28,684 bases of DNA from positions 1-28,684 of the forward strand of contig JAFADM010000032.1 of the NCBI GenBank assembly GCA_023424865.1. The letters run 5' to 3'. Both the position numbers and the translations under genes were made by a program. Numbering within the stretch: the stretch's first letter is position 1; every line of letters begins with the position of its first letter. The notes beneath the pieces were generated by a model that worked only from the letters and a program-made list of their open reading frames with translations, ran no database searches and was not told where the DNA came from. Of this stretch, positions 15,612-25,800 are shown in pieces. This stretch comes from Bacillota bacterium. Its GTDB lineage: Bacteria; Bacillota_A; Clostridia; DSM-8532.

Positions 15612-16553
15612 ATGAAGCAGATGCAGTCATCAATGGCTAAACCAAACCTTTTTGTTCGTCTTGGCGGTGATATCAAACGAAACCCCTATATTTATCTCAT
15701 GCTTATTCCAGTGCTTGCCTTTTATATCCTTTTTTGCTATAAGCCCATGTATGGTATTATCATCGCGTTCAAGGATTTTTCGCCCCGCAGGGGTATTATA
15801 GGAAGTCCCTGGGCCGGGCTGGATTATTTTATTCAGTTCTTTTCCAGCCCTTATTTCTGGCGGACACTTCGCAATACCATAGTAATTAATGTCTACAGCC
15901 TTCTATTCAGCTTCCCCGCGCCCATTATTCTTGCGCTCCTGTTAAATGAGCTTAAAAATGGCATCTTTAAGCGTACGGTTCAAACCATTACTTATCTGCC
16001 GCATTTTATATCACTGGTGGTAATTGTAGGTATTTTAAAAACCTTATTCAGTCATAATGGTGTTTTTACAGATATCCTGGTGTTTTTCGGAATGGATCGG
16101 TTCAGTATTGTCACCTACCCCCAATTCTTCAGAGCCTTATATATCGGCTCGGATATCTGGCAGGGCGTGGGATGGGGAACAATTATTTATCTTGCCGCCA
16201 TAAGCGGTATAGACAGTGAGCTTTATGAGGCTGCTAAAGTTGACGGAGCATCCCGCTTGCGCCGGGCTTTTAGTATAACCCTGCCGGGGATTATGCCGAC
16301 AGTTATCATTCTCCTTATTTTAAGAATTGGCAGTATGATGAGTCTTGGCCATGAAAAAATAATCCTGCTTTATAATCCCAATACCTACGAGACTGCAGAT
16401 GTCATATCCTCTTATGTCTATCGGGTTGGCATCGAGCAAGGGAGTTTTTCATACAGTGCCGCTGTCGGGCTGTTCAACTCCGTCATCAATTTCATTCTTG
16501 TTATCGGAACAAACGCATTTAGTAAGCGCGTTTCCGAAACAAGCCTGTGGTAA
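15612..16553 (+). CDS. sugar ABC transporter permease, LplB type
   Basis: A 313-residue inner-membrane subunit with about six helices. The N-terminal tail KRNPYIYLMLIPVLAFYILF is typical of LplB. The EAA loop that docks the ATPase is seen near 206-225 (EAAKVDGASRLRR, then ITLPGIMP). ATG 15612 lies 7 nt after AGGA. It pairs with the second permease that starts 15 nt after its stop. No ATPase gene is present in the operon, as is usual for this type, which borrows a shared MsmK-like ATPase. Confidence 0.94.
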   Translation: MKQMQSSMAKPNLFVRLGGDIKRNPYIYLMLIPVLAFYILFCYKPMYGIIIAFKDFSPRRGIIGSPWAGLDYFIQFFSSPYFWRTLRNTIVINVYSLLFSFPAPIILALLLNELKNGIFKRTVQTITYLPHFISLVVIVGILKTLFSHNGVFTDILVFFGMDRFSIVTYPQFFRALYIGSDIWQGVGWGTIIYLAAISGIDSELYEAAKVDGASRLRRAFSITLPGIMPTVIILLILRIGSMMSLGHEKIILLYNPNTYETADVISSYVYRVGIEQGSFSYSAAVGLFNSVINFILVIGTNAFSKRVSETSLW

Positions 16554-16567
16554 GGGAGGGCAAGGGT

Positions 16568-17506
16568 TTGGTAATAAAGAAAGCTTATCAGGTAACCGGC
16601 AATAAAACGAAAAGAAAGGCATCTAAAATAACACAAAGTCTGGGTGAAAACCTGTTTGACATTTTTAATTATTCCTTCATGGTTTTACTCTGTATTATTA
16701 TGATTTACCCGCTGCTCTACGTGGTTTTTGCTTCCTTCAGCGATCCGGACCGCTTTGTGGCTCATGTGGGTATTCTTTTAAAACCGACAGGCTTCACCTT
16801 AAAAGCCTATGAAAGCGTGTTATCCAATGTCTACATAGCTTCAGGCTACCGAAATACGGGAATAATTGTTTTTGTGGGTGTCGCCATAAACCTTCTCATG
16901 ACGGCTCTGGGCGCTTACGCGCTGTCCCGGCGCTCACTGGAATTCAGGAGGCCCCTCATGCTGATGATTATGTTCACCATGTACTTCAGCGGCGGATTAA
17001 TCCCATCTTATTTCAATGTGCAGGATTTAGGCCTTATGAACTCCATCTGGGCGGTGATTCTGCCCGGCGCCATCAACACCATGAATTTAATTATTATGCG
17101 AACCTCCTTTGAAGCCATACCGCCCAGCCTGGAGGAATCGGCCCGCATGGACGGGGCCAACGAGTTCGTTATCCTGTTCAGGATCGTCATTCCCCTTTCA
17201 AAGGCTGTCCTTGCGGTTATGGTGCTCTATTACGGCGTGGCTCACTGGAATTCCTGGTTCAACGCCAGCCTGTATTTGAAGGAAAGAGGCAAATACCCCC
17301 TGCAGCTGATTCTGAGAGAAATTCTTATCCAGAACCAGGGGAATGACATGCTCACCACCGATGACGCCAATAACCAGTTCATAAACCTTAAGGAAACACT
17401 GAAATATGCAACCATTATTGTGGCCACTGTCCCTATCCTGTTTGTATACCCCTTTATCCAGAAGTATTTTACAAAAGGGGTCATGATAGGGGCCGTCAAG
17501 GGCTGA
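16568..17506 (+). CDS. sugar ABC transporter permease, YtcP/LplC type
   Basis: The second transmembrane subunit, 312 residues if translation starts at TTG 16568, which has AAGGGAGGG 7 nt upstream. The alternative GTG at 16547 overlaps the previous gene and has no ribosome site. It has six helices and an EAA-like loop near 189-210 (EESARMDGANEF, then IVIPLSKA). The carboxyl end KYFTKGVMIGAVKG is a hallmark of this family. It forms the channel with the LplB-type subunit. Confidence 0.94.
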   Translation: MVIKKAYQVTGNKTKRKASKITQSLGENLFDIFNYSFMVLLCIIMIYPLLYVVFASFSDPDRFVAHVGILLKPTGFTLKAYESVLSNVYIASGYRNTGIIVFVGVAINLLMTALGAYALSRRSLEFRRPLMLMIMFTMYFSGGLIPSYFNVQDLGLMNSIWAVILPGAINTMNLIIMRTSFEAIPPSLEESARMDGANEFVILFRIVIPLSKAVLAVMVLYYGVAHWNSWFNASLYLKERGKYPLQLILREILIQNQGNDMLTTDDANNQFINLKETLKYATIIVATVPILFVYPFIQKYFTKGVMIGAVKG

Positions 17507-17517
17507 TATAAACCCCG

Positions 17518-17549
17518 GGCCGGCTTTCCGGTTAAGCAGGGTGCCGGCC
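17518..17549 (+). other. GC-rich stem after the permease genes
   Basis: GGCCGGC (17518-17524) pairs with GCCGGCC (17543-17549) across 18 nt, followed by TTTAAG. The T tract is too short for a confident terminator. It may be a partial terminator or stabiliser between the importer and enzyme genes. Confidence 0.35.
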
Positions 17550-17640
17550 TTTAAGAGGCAGCCCTTTGCTTAAAGAAAATCTGGCTAAAAGGGAGGGGGT
17601 TCGATGCCCCCAGCCTTTAATTTGTTTCGGAGGTATAAAA

Positions 17641-19215
17641 ATGATTACGACGAATAGGGTTTGGGTGTCGGATCAGGGAGACGGCACCTATAAAAATCCC
17701 GTGCTGTTTGCGGATTACTCGGATCCGGACGCCATAAGAGTGGGGGAAGACTTTTACCTTGTGGCGTCCAGCTTTTGCAATACTCCCGGCCTTCCTGTTC
17801 TTCACTCAAAGGATCTGGTGAACTGGCGCATCATTAACCACGCGGTAAAAAGCCTGGATTTTGATTATTATGCCATGCCCGCCCACGGAAAGGGTATTTG
17901 GGAGCCAAGCATCCGCTATCATGCCAATAAATTCTGGATTTTCTACCCTACCCCCGACGAAGGGATTTTTATGACCACTGCCACGGATCCGGCGGGGGAG
18001 TGGTCACAACCCGTCCACATGAAGAAGGCCAGGGGGTGGATAGACCCCTGCCCGTTCTGGGACGATGACGGAAAGGCCTATCTGGTCTATGCCTTCGCCG
18101 GAAGCCGTACCGGCTTTGGCAGCGTCCTGAGCCTGTCGGAAATGAAGCCCGACGGGACGGCGCTTCTGGATGACGGGGTGTATGTGTTTGATGGAAATGA
18201 AAAGCAGCACCCGACCATCGAAGGCCCCAAGCTGTACAAGCGGAACGGTTATTACTATATTTTCGCTCCGGCGGGAGGCGTACCCAGAGGCTGGCAGACG
18301 GTTTTAAGATCTAAAAGCATCTATGGGCCTTATGAGGACAGGATTGTACTCCATCAGGGAAGCACGCCCGTCAACGGTCCCCACCAGGGCGCGTATATCG
18401 AGCTGGAATCGGGGGAGGGCTGGTTTCTCCATTTCCAGGAAAAAGGCGCTTTTGGCCGCATCCTGCACCTCCAGCCGGTGAAATGGGTTGATGATTGGCC
18501 GGTTATGGGCATTAATCCTGACGGGGACGGCAGGGGAGAACCGGTAGAAAAATGGGAAAAGCCCCGTGTCGGCAGAACCTATCCAATAACGGAGCCCGAC
18601 ACCGGCGACGCTTTCCGGGGAGGGGAGCTGGGCCTGCAATGGCAGTGGAATGCCAACAGCAAGGCAAGCTGGTTCTCGCTTACTGCAAGGGAAGAGGGAA
18701 TTCGCCTGTTCCCGGCTTCAACGACCGTAAACAAAGAGCCTTGCCTTTGTGTTTATCCGGCGCTCCTGCTTCAGAAGTTTCCCGCCCCCGGCTTTACCGC
18801 CTTCACCAAATTAAACCTTCATCCCGAGAAAGCGGGCGACTGTGCCGGGCTTGTCATTTTAGGCGGCGAGTATGCCGCTTTGCTTCTGGAAAAAACAGAG
18901 GGCGGCATCGCTTTGAAGCAGCTTAAGGGAAGCAATCTAGCCAGGCAAAATAAGGCTTCCGTTGAAGGGATTGTCGCGGAAGCACCTGTGGAGGATGGCC
19001 CCATATACCTTAAGGTGACGGTTGATGAAGAGGCTGTATGCCGGTTTGGCTTTAGCAGAGACGGCCGGAAGTATGATGCTTTCGGAGAGAGCCTCAAAGC
19101 AACTGCCGGGTTTTGGGTAGGCGCTAAAATGGGTATATTTTATAAAGGCAGCGAAGGTGAAGGCGGCGGCGGATACGCTGATTTTCAATGGTTCCGGGTG
19201 GAAGCCGGGACTTGA
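17641..19215 (+). CDS. GH43 glycoside hydrolase (beta-xylosidase / alpha-L-arabinofuranosidase type)
   Basis: From ATG 17641 (GGAGGT 6 nt upstream) the protein has 524 residues. An in-frame upstream extension to 17566 covers a hairpin and has no ribosome site. The five-bladed beta-propeller domain spans about 15-310, with catalytic base D28 in YSDPDAIR, pKa-modulating D135 in WIDPCPFW and acid E194 in TIEGPKLY. The C-terminal domain (about 320-524) is a concanavalin-like beta-sandwich as in xylosidases of this family. There is no signal peptide, so it acts in the cytoplasm on imported oligosaccharides. The xylose-versus-arabinose specificity cannot be fixed from the sequence. It is in an operon with the alpha-mannosidase 12 nt downstream. 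Confidence 0.92.
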   Translation: MITTNRVWVSDQGDGTYKNPVLFADYSDPDAIRVGEDFYLVASSFCNTPGLPVLHSKDLVNWRIINHAVKSLDFDYYAMPAHGKGIWEPSIRYHANKFWIFYPTPDEGIFMTTATDPAGEWSQPVHMKKARGWIDPCPFWDDDGKAYLVYAFAGSRTGFGSVLSLSEMKPDGTALLDDGVYVFDGNEKQHPTIEGPKLYKRNGYYYIFAPAGGVPRGWQTVLRSKSIYGPYEDRIVLHQGSTPVNGPHQGAYIELESGEGWFLHFQEKGAFGRILHLQPVKWVDDWPVMGINPDGDGRGEPVEKWEKPRVGRTYPITEPDTGDAFRGGELGLQWQWNANSKASWFSLTAREEGIRLFPASTTVNKEPCLCVYPALLLQKFPAPGFTAFTKLNLHPEKAGDCAGLVILGGEYAALLLEKTEGGIALKQLKGSNLARQNKASVEGIVAEAPVEDGPIYLKVTVDEEAVCRFGFSRDGRKYDAFGESLKATAGFWVGAKMGIFYKGSEGEGGGGYADFQWFRVEAGT

Positions 19216-19227
19216 AAGGGATAAAAA

Positions 19228-22200
19228 ATGGATCTTAAGTATACCAAGTCCAACATTATCCAGATCAATACGGTGCTGGAAAAGCTATGGAATGAAAAGA
19301 ACGACGAGGAGCTGCCTGTGGAAGGCTGGCGTACGCTTACCTCCACCTATGAGGAACCGGGAAGCTACAGGCATCTGGAGGATTGGCTGGAGGATTGGCA
19401 CGAAACCCGGGAAGGCGAAGCATGGGCGGCAAGTCCTGAAATAACAGCCTTTTTTTCTGCAGGCCTTTCCATTCCCGATAACCTAAAGGACAAAAACCTG
19501 TTCCTGTGTCTGAAGGTGGGAGGAGAAGCCCTTCTTCGCATCAATGGCAAGGCCTTTCACGGCCTGGACAGAAACCGGGATATGATAAAGCTTGGAGAAA
19601 ATGAGAAGAATGGGGATAAACTGGAGCTCCTGGTGGAGGCGGCGGTTGACCGGCAGAGCTATGAATTCCAGTTCCGCGACTGGGGAAACAAGGTAACCTA
19701 CAGGGATCACCGGTTTGTACATGCCAGGCTGGCCGTGGTTAATGAAAAAATATGGGAGTACTACTTTCATTTGTTCGCGGCAAAAGCCGCCTATATAAGC
19801 CTGCCGGAGGGAGAGGTTAAGGAAGCCTTTTACCAGGTGCTTAAAAAAAGCATGCTGGCCCTCGATTTTACAGGAGAAAGAAGCCTGCTTCTTGAAAGTA
19901 TTGACGCAGCCAAAGCCCTTTTGGAAACCCAATTGGATAAAATAACAGCCCGCTTGTCCAAGTCTACCATCCATTTATTGGGACATTCCCATATTGATGT
20001 GGGGTATCTGTGGCCCATTAAGGAGACGGTTAGAAAACTGGGCCGTACCTTTTCAACAGCCTTAAGGCTTATGGACAGGTACGGGCATTACAAATTCATT
20101 CAGAGCCAGGCCCTGCTTTATGATTACGCAAAAACCGTCTATCCGGAAATTTACTCGGGGATAAAGCAAAAGGTTCAGGCCGGGCAGTGGGAGGCGGAGG
20201 GGGCCATGTGGGTGGAACCCGACTGCAACCTTATTTCCGGAGAATCCTTTATCCGGCAAATCCTCATCGGCAAGCGGTTTTTCAGGGAAGAGCTGGGCAA
20301 GGAATGCCGTATTTTGTGGCTTCCCGATACCTTCGGCTTTTCCTCCATACTGCCTCAAATTATGAAGGGCTGCGGCCTGGACTATTTCGCCACACAGAAA
20401 ATCATGTGGAGCAAGACCAATACCTTTCCCTATAATCTGTTCAAGTGGAAAAGCGCCGACGGCAGCGAAGTGCTGGCCCTTCTTACCGGCAGCTACAACG
20501 GCAGCCTTTCCGGCGAGGAAATCGGAGGAAAATACGAAGCCATCCAAAAGGAGGCCCACTACGACGATCATCCCCTGCTCTACGGGTTTGGGGACGGAGG
20601 AGGCGGCGTAACCCAGGAAATGCTGGAAACCGCCCCGCGCCTGGATCGCTTCAGCAAAGCGGCCCGGTTTCAAATATCAACCGGTGAAGCGCTTTTCAGT
20701 AAGCTTGAGAAGACGGAAAACCTGCCGGTGTGGGAGGATGAGCTTTATCTTGAGGGGCATCGGGGAGTTTTTACCTCCCATGGGGAGCTTAAAAAGCTCA
20801 ACCGGAGATGCGAACGCCTTTTGCGTGATACCGAGTTTTTCCTGACCCTGGCGGGCCTTCCCCGCGACAGCTTTGCCGCTGAGCTGGAAGCGCTGTGGAA
20901 GAAGGTTCTGACAAATCAGTTTCACGATATCTTGCCCGGCTCCTCCATTAAGGAAACCTTTGAGGACGCGGTGGCCTCCTACCGGGAGGTTGTGGGGGAC
21001 GGGGAAGCCTTGAAGACGAGGGCCCTTCAAAGCCTCTATGAAGACGAGGAGAAACCGGAGGAAGAACACCCGGGTTTTAGCGTCTATACACTGTGGAATA
21101 CCCTAAGCTGGGAACGGGAGGAGCTGGCTGTTATACATCCGGGTCCAAAGCTTTCAGGACAAGGCCTTAGGGTGACGGATGAAAAGGGTGAGGAAGTGCC
21201 TTCGCAACGCATGCGGGGGGGAGAGCTTGTTTTTCCTGTTTCCATTCCCTCCATGGGCTATCGAAGCTATAAGGTCTACGGGGATAGAAAGCCTATTCGG
21301 GACGGGAAACCCGAAAAGGGCAGCCTCAACGAAAAAGCAGAGCCGGGTCTAAAAAGAGGTGAAACCCTTTTTGAAAACCGGTATTTCCGTATTCGCTTCA
21401 ACGAAAAAGGGAATATCGGCAGCCTCATTGATAAAAGGGCCCACAGAGAGCTTCTCCCGGCGGGGAAGGAAGCCAATCTGTTTCAGATTTTTGTGGACGA
21501 GCCCCAGCAGTACGATGCCTGGGAGGTAGAGGAGTTTGACAGCAACCGATGGTATGAAAACTTTGGGCTGGAGGAGCTTGCGATAGAAGAAGAGGGGCCG
21601 GTCATAAAGAGTCTGTGCCTTGTAAAAAGCTGGAATAAATCACGGATCCGCCAGTCGGTGATCCTTTACGAAAACCTGCCCAGAATCGATTTTAAGACCG
21701 AGGTTCACTGGCAGGAAGACAGAAAAATGCTGAAGGTGGCTTTCCCCGCGGATATAGCCTCAAATCAGGCTACTTATGATATCGCCTACGGAACCATTGT
21801 AAGGCCAACCCACAATAATACCTCCTGGGAACAGGCTAAGTTCGAAGTGCCTGCCCATATGTGGGCGGATCTTTCGGAATACGGCTATGGGGTAAGCCTG
21901 ATGAACGACTGCAAGTACGGGTATGACATTAAGGGGAGCACCCTGAGGCTCACCCTTCTGAAGGCGCCTGTCAACCCCAATCCCCAGGCCGACAGGGGTG
22001 TCCATCATTTTACCTATTCCCTTTATCCCCACAAGGGATCCTGGCAGGAGGGAGAAACTGCCCGGCAGGCTTATCAGCTCAACACGCCTCTGACTGTACT
22101 TGAAAACAAAAGGCTGAGAGAAAAGGTAACTTCCGGTTCCTGGCTTGGGGTTGATTGCCCCAATGTTATTGTGGAGGCGTTAAAACCCGCCGAGGACGGT

Positions 22201-22425
22201 AACGGTATTGTTGTGAGGCTTCTTGAAAAGTTCGGACAGCGCTCTTGCGTTAACGTTAGGGTATGGAAGCCCATAGAGAAGGTATACCGGTGCAATATGC
22301 TGGAAGAGCCGTTGGAAGAGCTGCCGGAAGAGGCGCAGGGAAAAGCCTTTAATAAAGATGGAGAGGACGGCTTTACCTTCATTGCAAGGCCGTACAAAAT
22401 TGAAACCTTCCGCATTCTTTTTTAA
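19228..22425 (+). CDS. GH38 alpha-mannosidase
   Basis: A 1065-residue cytoplasmic alpha-mannosidase of the long bacterial GH38 type. An N-terminal beta-sandwich domain (about 1-240) precedes the catalytic barrel, where GHSHIDVGYLW gives zinc ligands H255 and D257. The nucleophile is D367 in LPDTFGFS, and H566 in NQFHDILPGSS is the remaining zinc ligand. The middle helical domain and C-terminal beta domains complete the normal order. The ATG lies 12 nt after the GH43 stop. It hydrolyses terminal alpha-mannosides. Together with GH43 and the importer it suggests uptake of a mannose-containing decorated glycan, or two separate substrates (inference). Confidence 0.95.
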   Translation: MDLKYTKSNIIQINTVLEKLWNEKNDEELPVEGWRTLTSTYEEPGSYRHLEDWLEDWHETREGEAWAASPEITAFFSAGLSIPDNLKDKNLFLCLKVGGEALLRINGKAFHGLDRNRDMIKLGENEKNGDKLELLVEAAVDRQSYEFQFRDWGNKVTYRDHRFVHARLAVVNEKIWEYYFHLFAAKAAYISLPEGEVKEAFYQVLKKSMLALDFTGERSLLLESIDAAKALLETQLDKITARLSKSTIHLLGHSHIDVGYLWPIKETVRKLGRTFSTALRLMDRYGHYKFIQSQALLYDYAKTVYPEIYSGIKQKVQAGQWEAEGAMWVEPDCNLISGESFIRQILIGKRFFREELGKECRILWLPDTFGFSSILPQIMKGCGLDYFATQKIMWSKTNTFPYNLFKWKSADGSEVLALLTGSYNGSLSGEEIGGKYEAIQKEAHYDDHPLLYGFGDGGGGVTQEMLETAPRLDRFSKAARFQISTGEALFSKLEKTENLPVWEDELYLEGHRGVFTSHGELKKLNRRCERLLRDTEFFLTLAGLPRDSFAAELEALWKKVLTNQFHDILPGSSIKETFEDAVASYREVVGDGEALKTRALQSLYEDEEKPEEEHPGFSVYTLWNTLSWEREELAVIHPGPKLSGQGLRVTDEKGEEVPSQRMRGGELVFPVSIPSMGYRSYKVYGDRKPIRDGKPEKGSLNEKAEPGLKRGETLFENRYFRIRFNEKGNIGSLIDKRAHRELLPAGKEANLFQIFVDEPQQYDAWEVEEFDSNRWYENFGLEELAIEEEGPVIKSLCLVKSWNKSRIRQSVILYENLPRIDFKTEVHWQEDRKMLKVAFPADIASNQATYDIAYGTIVRPTHNNTSWEQAKFEVPAHMWADLSEYGYGVSLMNDCKYGYDIKGSTLRLTLLKAPVNPNPQADRGVHHFTYSLYPHKGSWQEGETARQAYQLNTPLTVLENKRLREKVTSGSWLGVDCPNVIVEALKPAEDGNGIVVRLLEKFGQRSCVNVRVWKPIEKVYRCNMLEEPLEELPEEAQGKAFNKDGEDGFTFIARPYKIETFRILF

Positions 22426-22589
22426 TAGGCTTTTTAGAAATGGCGCTGCACAGCACAAAAGTCTGGAGTGTGGAACGAGGTTCGGATGAGAAAGAATGAA
22501 TCAGGGATTTCCTTGTATTCCGATCTCAAAGATAGAAATTTTAATATTTAAAAAGCATAATCAAAATTGGTACAATATTACAAATTCTA

Positions 22590-22632
22590 GAAAATCCGAA
22601 ATCTCTTATTGGGAGCGGGTTTTCTTTTTTTT
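22590..22632 (+). terminator. strong Rho-independent terminator
   Basis: GAAAATCCG (22590-22598) pairs with CGGGTTTTC (22616-22624; one G-T pair), with extra CTC/GAG pairing inside, followed by eight T. It closes the importer/glycosidase operon. It may also act as a leader attenuator for the SLH gene, because a possible extended -10 lies immediately upstream. Confidence 0.88.
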
Positions 22633-22808
22633 ACTCTGAAAGTTCACTCAGGATTTCTTCAGAAGATGCTGATAAAATTAAGAAAAATGTAGAAAAAGCT
22701 CGAAGGGACGCATGAGGAGGTGATGCGAAAAAAGAATGAATGCATGGCATAACCATTCATTTGGCTCCAGGTCACCACAATATCAAGAAAAAAGAGGAAG
22801 CAGGTATT

Positions 22809-25800
22809 ATGAAAGCTAAGTTAATTTCAGGTATGGGTAAAAAAATACTGTCCTTCGTTCTGATTTTGGCCATGGTCCTTTCCCTGTTGCCGTCCCGTGC
22901 ACTGGCGGCAGCGGCGGTGCCAAATACAGCCTGGATGACCGGGGCTTCCGGTGGGGAAGCAGATCCCTATATCCTCACAACCGTGGAGGATCTGGCCGGG
23001 CTGGCGCAGCTGGTAGTTGCCGGCAACTCTTTTTCCGGGAGATTCTTTGAGCTGCGGCCGACGGTGGGAGACAGCCTGGATTTCTCCGGCTATTCTCAAT
23101 GGACGCCCATTGGTACACTGGAAGAGCCCTTCGAGGGAACGCTGGACGGAATGAACGTCACTTTGTCCCATTTTACCATTGAGGTCACGGATGGTGGTAT
23201 TAATTTGGATGAGGCGCTCGGCGTCGGTCTTTTCGGCCGCATCGGGGCCGGAGGGACAGTAAAGAATTTAGTCCTGGAAGACGCAGACATCAATGTGAAC
23301 TATACCACGATACTTCAGTCCTTTGACACCGTCGTCGTTTTTGACAGCTCTGACACCTACGCTTATGTCGGGGCGATAGCGGGGGTAAACGAGGGTACCA
23401 TAGCAAACTGCCAGGTATCCGGCCAAATGGCGGTTGCCGGCAGAGACGTGGCGGCAGGCGCCATTGTCGGAAACAATGGCACCGCCCCCAACTTTAGTTG
23501 GTCGATTCCCGGTATTATCACTAATTGTGATACCGATGTGGATTTATCGGTAACAGCAGCAGGCTCTTGGGCTTACGCAGGAGGAATAGCGGGAAGCTCC
23601 AGGATAATGGGATCCCGAATTGAGAACGGTACCAGCACCGGGAGCGTCACCGGAAGCGCTGACGGGCCGTCTATGGTTTATGTTGGAGGCCTGGCGGGCT
23701 ATTTAGAGAATACCAGCCTTTCCGACAGCTTTTCCTCCGCAGGGGTAAGCTTTACAACAAATAATACAACCCTATCGTGTGCCGGTGGACTTATCGGTAC
23801 GGCCTATCAGAGCAGTATTTTAAACTCCGGATGCAGCGGGGATGTCCATGTGCAGGCAAACGGGGCGGCATACGCGGGAGGCCTGGCGGGGATGCTCCAA
23901 GGTACAAGGCCTGTCAGTAACAGCTACGCCACCGGGAATGTAGAAGCGGTAGCCGGCGGTATGTATGCAAATTCAAATGCCGGTGGGTTCGCAGGCTCAG
24001 TTGATGGTATGTCTGGCCCGATTCCCATTAACAACTGCTATGCTTCCGGAGATGTGTCCTCTGTGGCAACCGGCAGTGTAAATGCTTTTAGCGGCGGATT
24101 TTTGGCACATAGCAGGAATGCAGTCCTGACGGACTGCTATGCCACCGGAGATGCAAGAGCGGAAAGTCCGACTTATCTTGGATATGCCGGCGGATTTACA
24201 GCCTATGTTGCGGCGAGTTCGCGCTTTATCCGCTGCTACAGTGCCGGCACTGCCGGCGTTTTGGCTGCCTCTGCTGATGCAGGCGGTTTCTTCGGAATTA
24301 TAACAGGTGCCGCTGAATTAACCGGAGTGTATTACAAGTCTAACGGAAACATCTCCGGAAGAACTTTACCGGGCACTACGGTAACAGGCGCTGCTGTATC
24401 CCTGCCCATTGGAACGATGACCGGCGACCAGGTGCTGACAGGCGCCATGTCCGGGCTGGTTAACGCAGGGGATACCTGGGTAAAGAGGCCTAATGAAGGA
24501 ATAGCGGCTTCCTATCTGCCGGAGCTGGCAGTGTTTCACGATTCCGACACCCCCTCTGTTCAGGCGGCTTCCAAAATCAGCGTCCTCCTGGCTCCCGAGG
24601 TGACAGCGACTCTGACTCCTTCGACATGGGCTTCAGAGATTGACCCGCAAGCCCCTCTGAGCCTCACCTTTAATGTCAGCGTCACTCCCGTGGCGGGTAA
24701 GACCCTATCCATTTACAGAGCCGACAATGACGAGCTGGTGGAAAGTATTCCTGTGGATGACGGCGATCGTGTATCCATGGAGGGAAACACTGTTACCGCA
24801 AGGCCCTCTTCTGAGCTTTACTACAATGGGAGCTACTATATTCTGGTGGATTCGGGCGCGTTTGTATCCTCTGCCGGTAAAAAGTATGCGGGCATTGCAA
24901 CAAATACAGGGTGGCGCTATATGACAGCCGAACGGCAGGAAGTCATTGCAACCGATTCCCAGGCTTTGGACTTTTATATGGAAAATTCTAGTGTATCCCG
25001 AATAAGCCTTTTGGAGGACGTTGCTTACGGCTATGACGGAGGAACCGTATCAAGGGATTTAACCATTGAGGGAAACGGCGCCGTCATTATGGCGGGAACA
25101 GGCGACCTATTTGATGTTAGACGGGAAGACGGTATTACGGTCACAGGGCTGGGAAATTACACCGACAAGAGTGTCTACCTTACTGTAGCCGGCGACGGGG
25201 AACCCGTACACCTGACCCTTGAAAACCTTACCCTGCGCAACGCCTGCGAAAAGAACGGCGCGGATAATACCCAGGACGGCCTTTTTGCCGTCATTAACCT
25301 CAAAACCAACGCGTCGCTTTCTATGGACAATGTGACTTTGGAGGAGTTCCACAATAACCCCACCCCTGGGAACGAGCTGTGCTTTGGTATTCACGCCGAG
25401 CCACGCGCCGCGTCCACTACCATAACGAACAGCAGCCTGGGAAGCAGCAATGCCTTCCGGAATGCCGTGGCCATTCGTGGCGGGGATTTCCAGATTACCG
25501 GCAACAGCTTTACAGGTACCGTTCATCCGGAAAGACTGAGGCAGTCCGACGGTTATGAGTACGGCATTTATATCTACGGCGGTGAAGGCCTCGTCAGCGA
25601 TAACACTATTACCGGCTACGACAGCACGACCCAGGATGGTTATGCCAGCTCGGGCATCTCGGCCACAGCCTTTTACTCCGCAGACTATGTCATTGAGAAC
25701 AACACCCTGTCGGGCAATTCCTTCGACATTGACCTGACTGCCGCCTGGTCGGACTTCTCCTCCAACACCTTCATGAGGGTTAACGGCATTGAGCTGGATG

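Noticed and set aside
17547..17618. tRNA gene suggested by the T-arm-like hairpin
   Set aside because: No matching 5' acceptor strand, no D-arm GG and no anticodon stem at the required distances.
20062..20673. 203-codon minus-strand frame inside the GH38 gene
   Set aside because: Antisense to the catalytic domain with all active-site residues on the + strand; no ribosome site or known motif.
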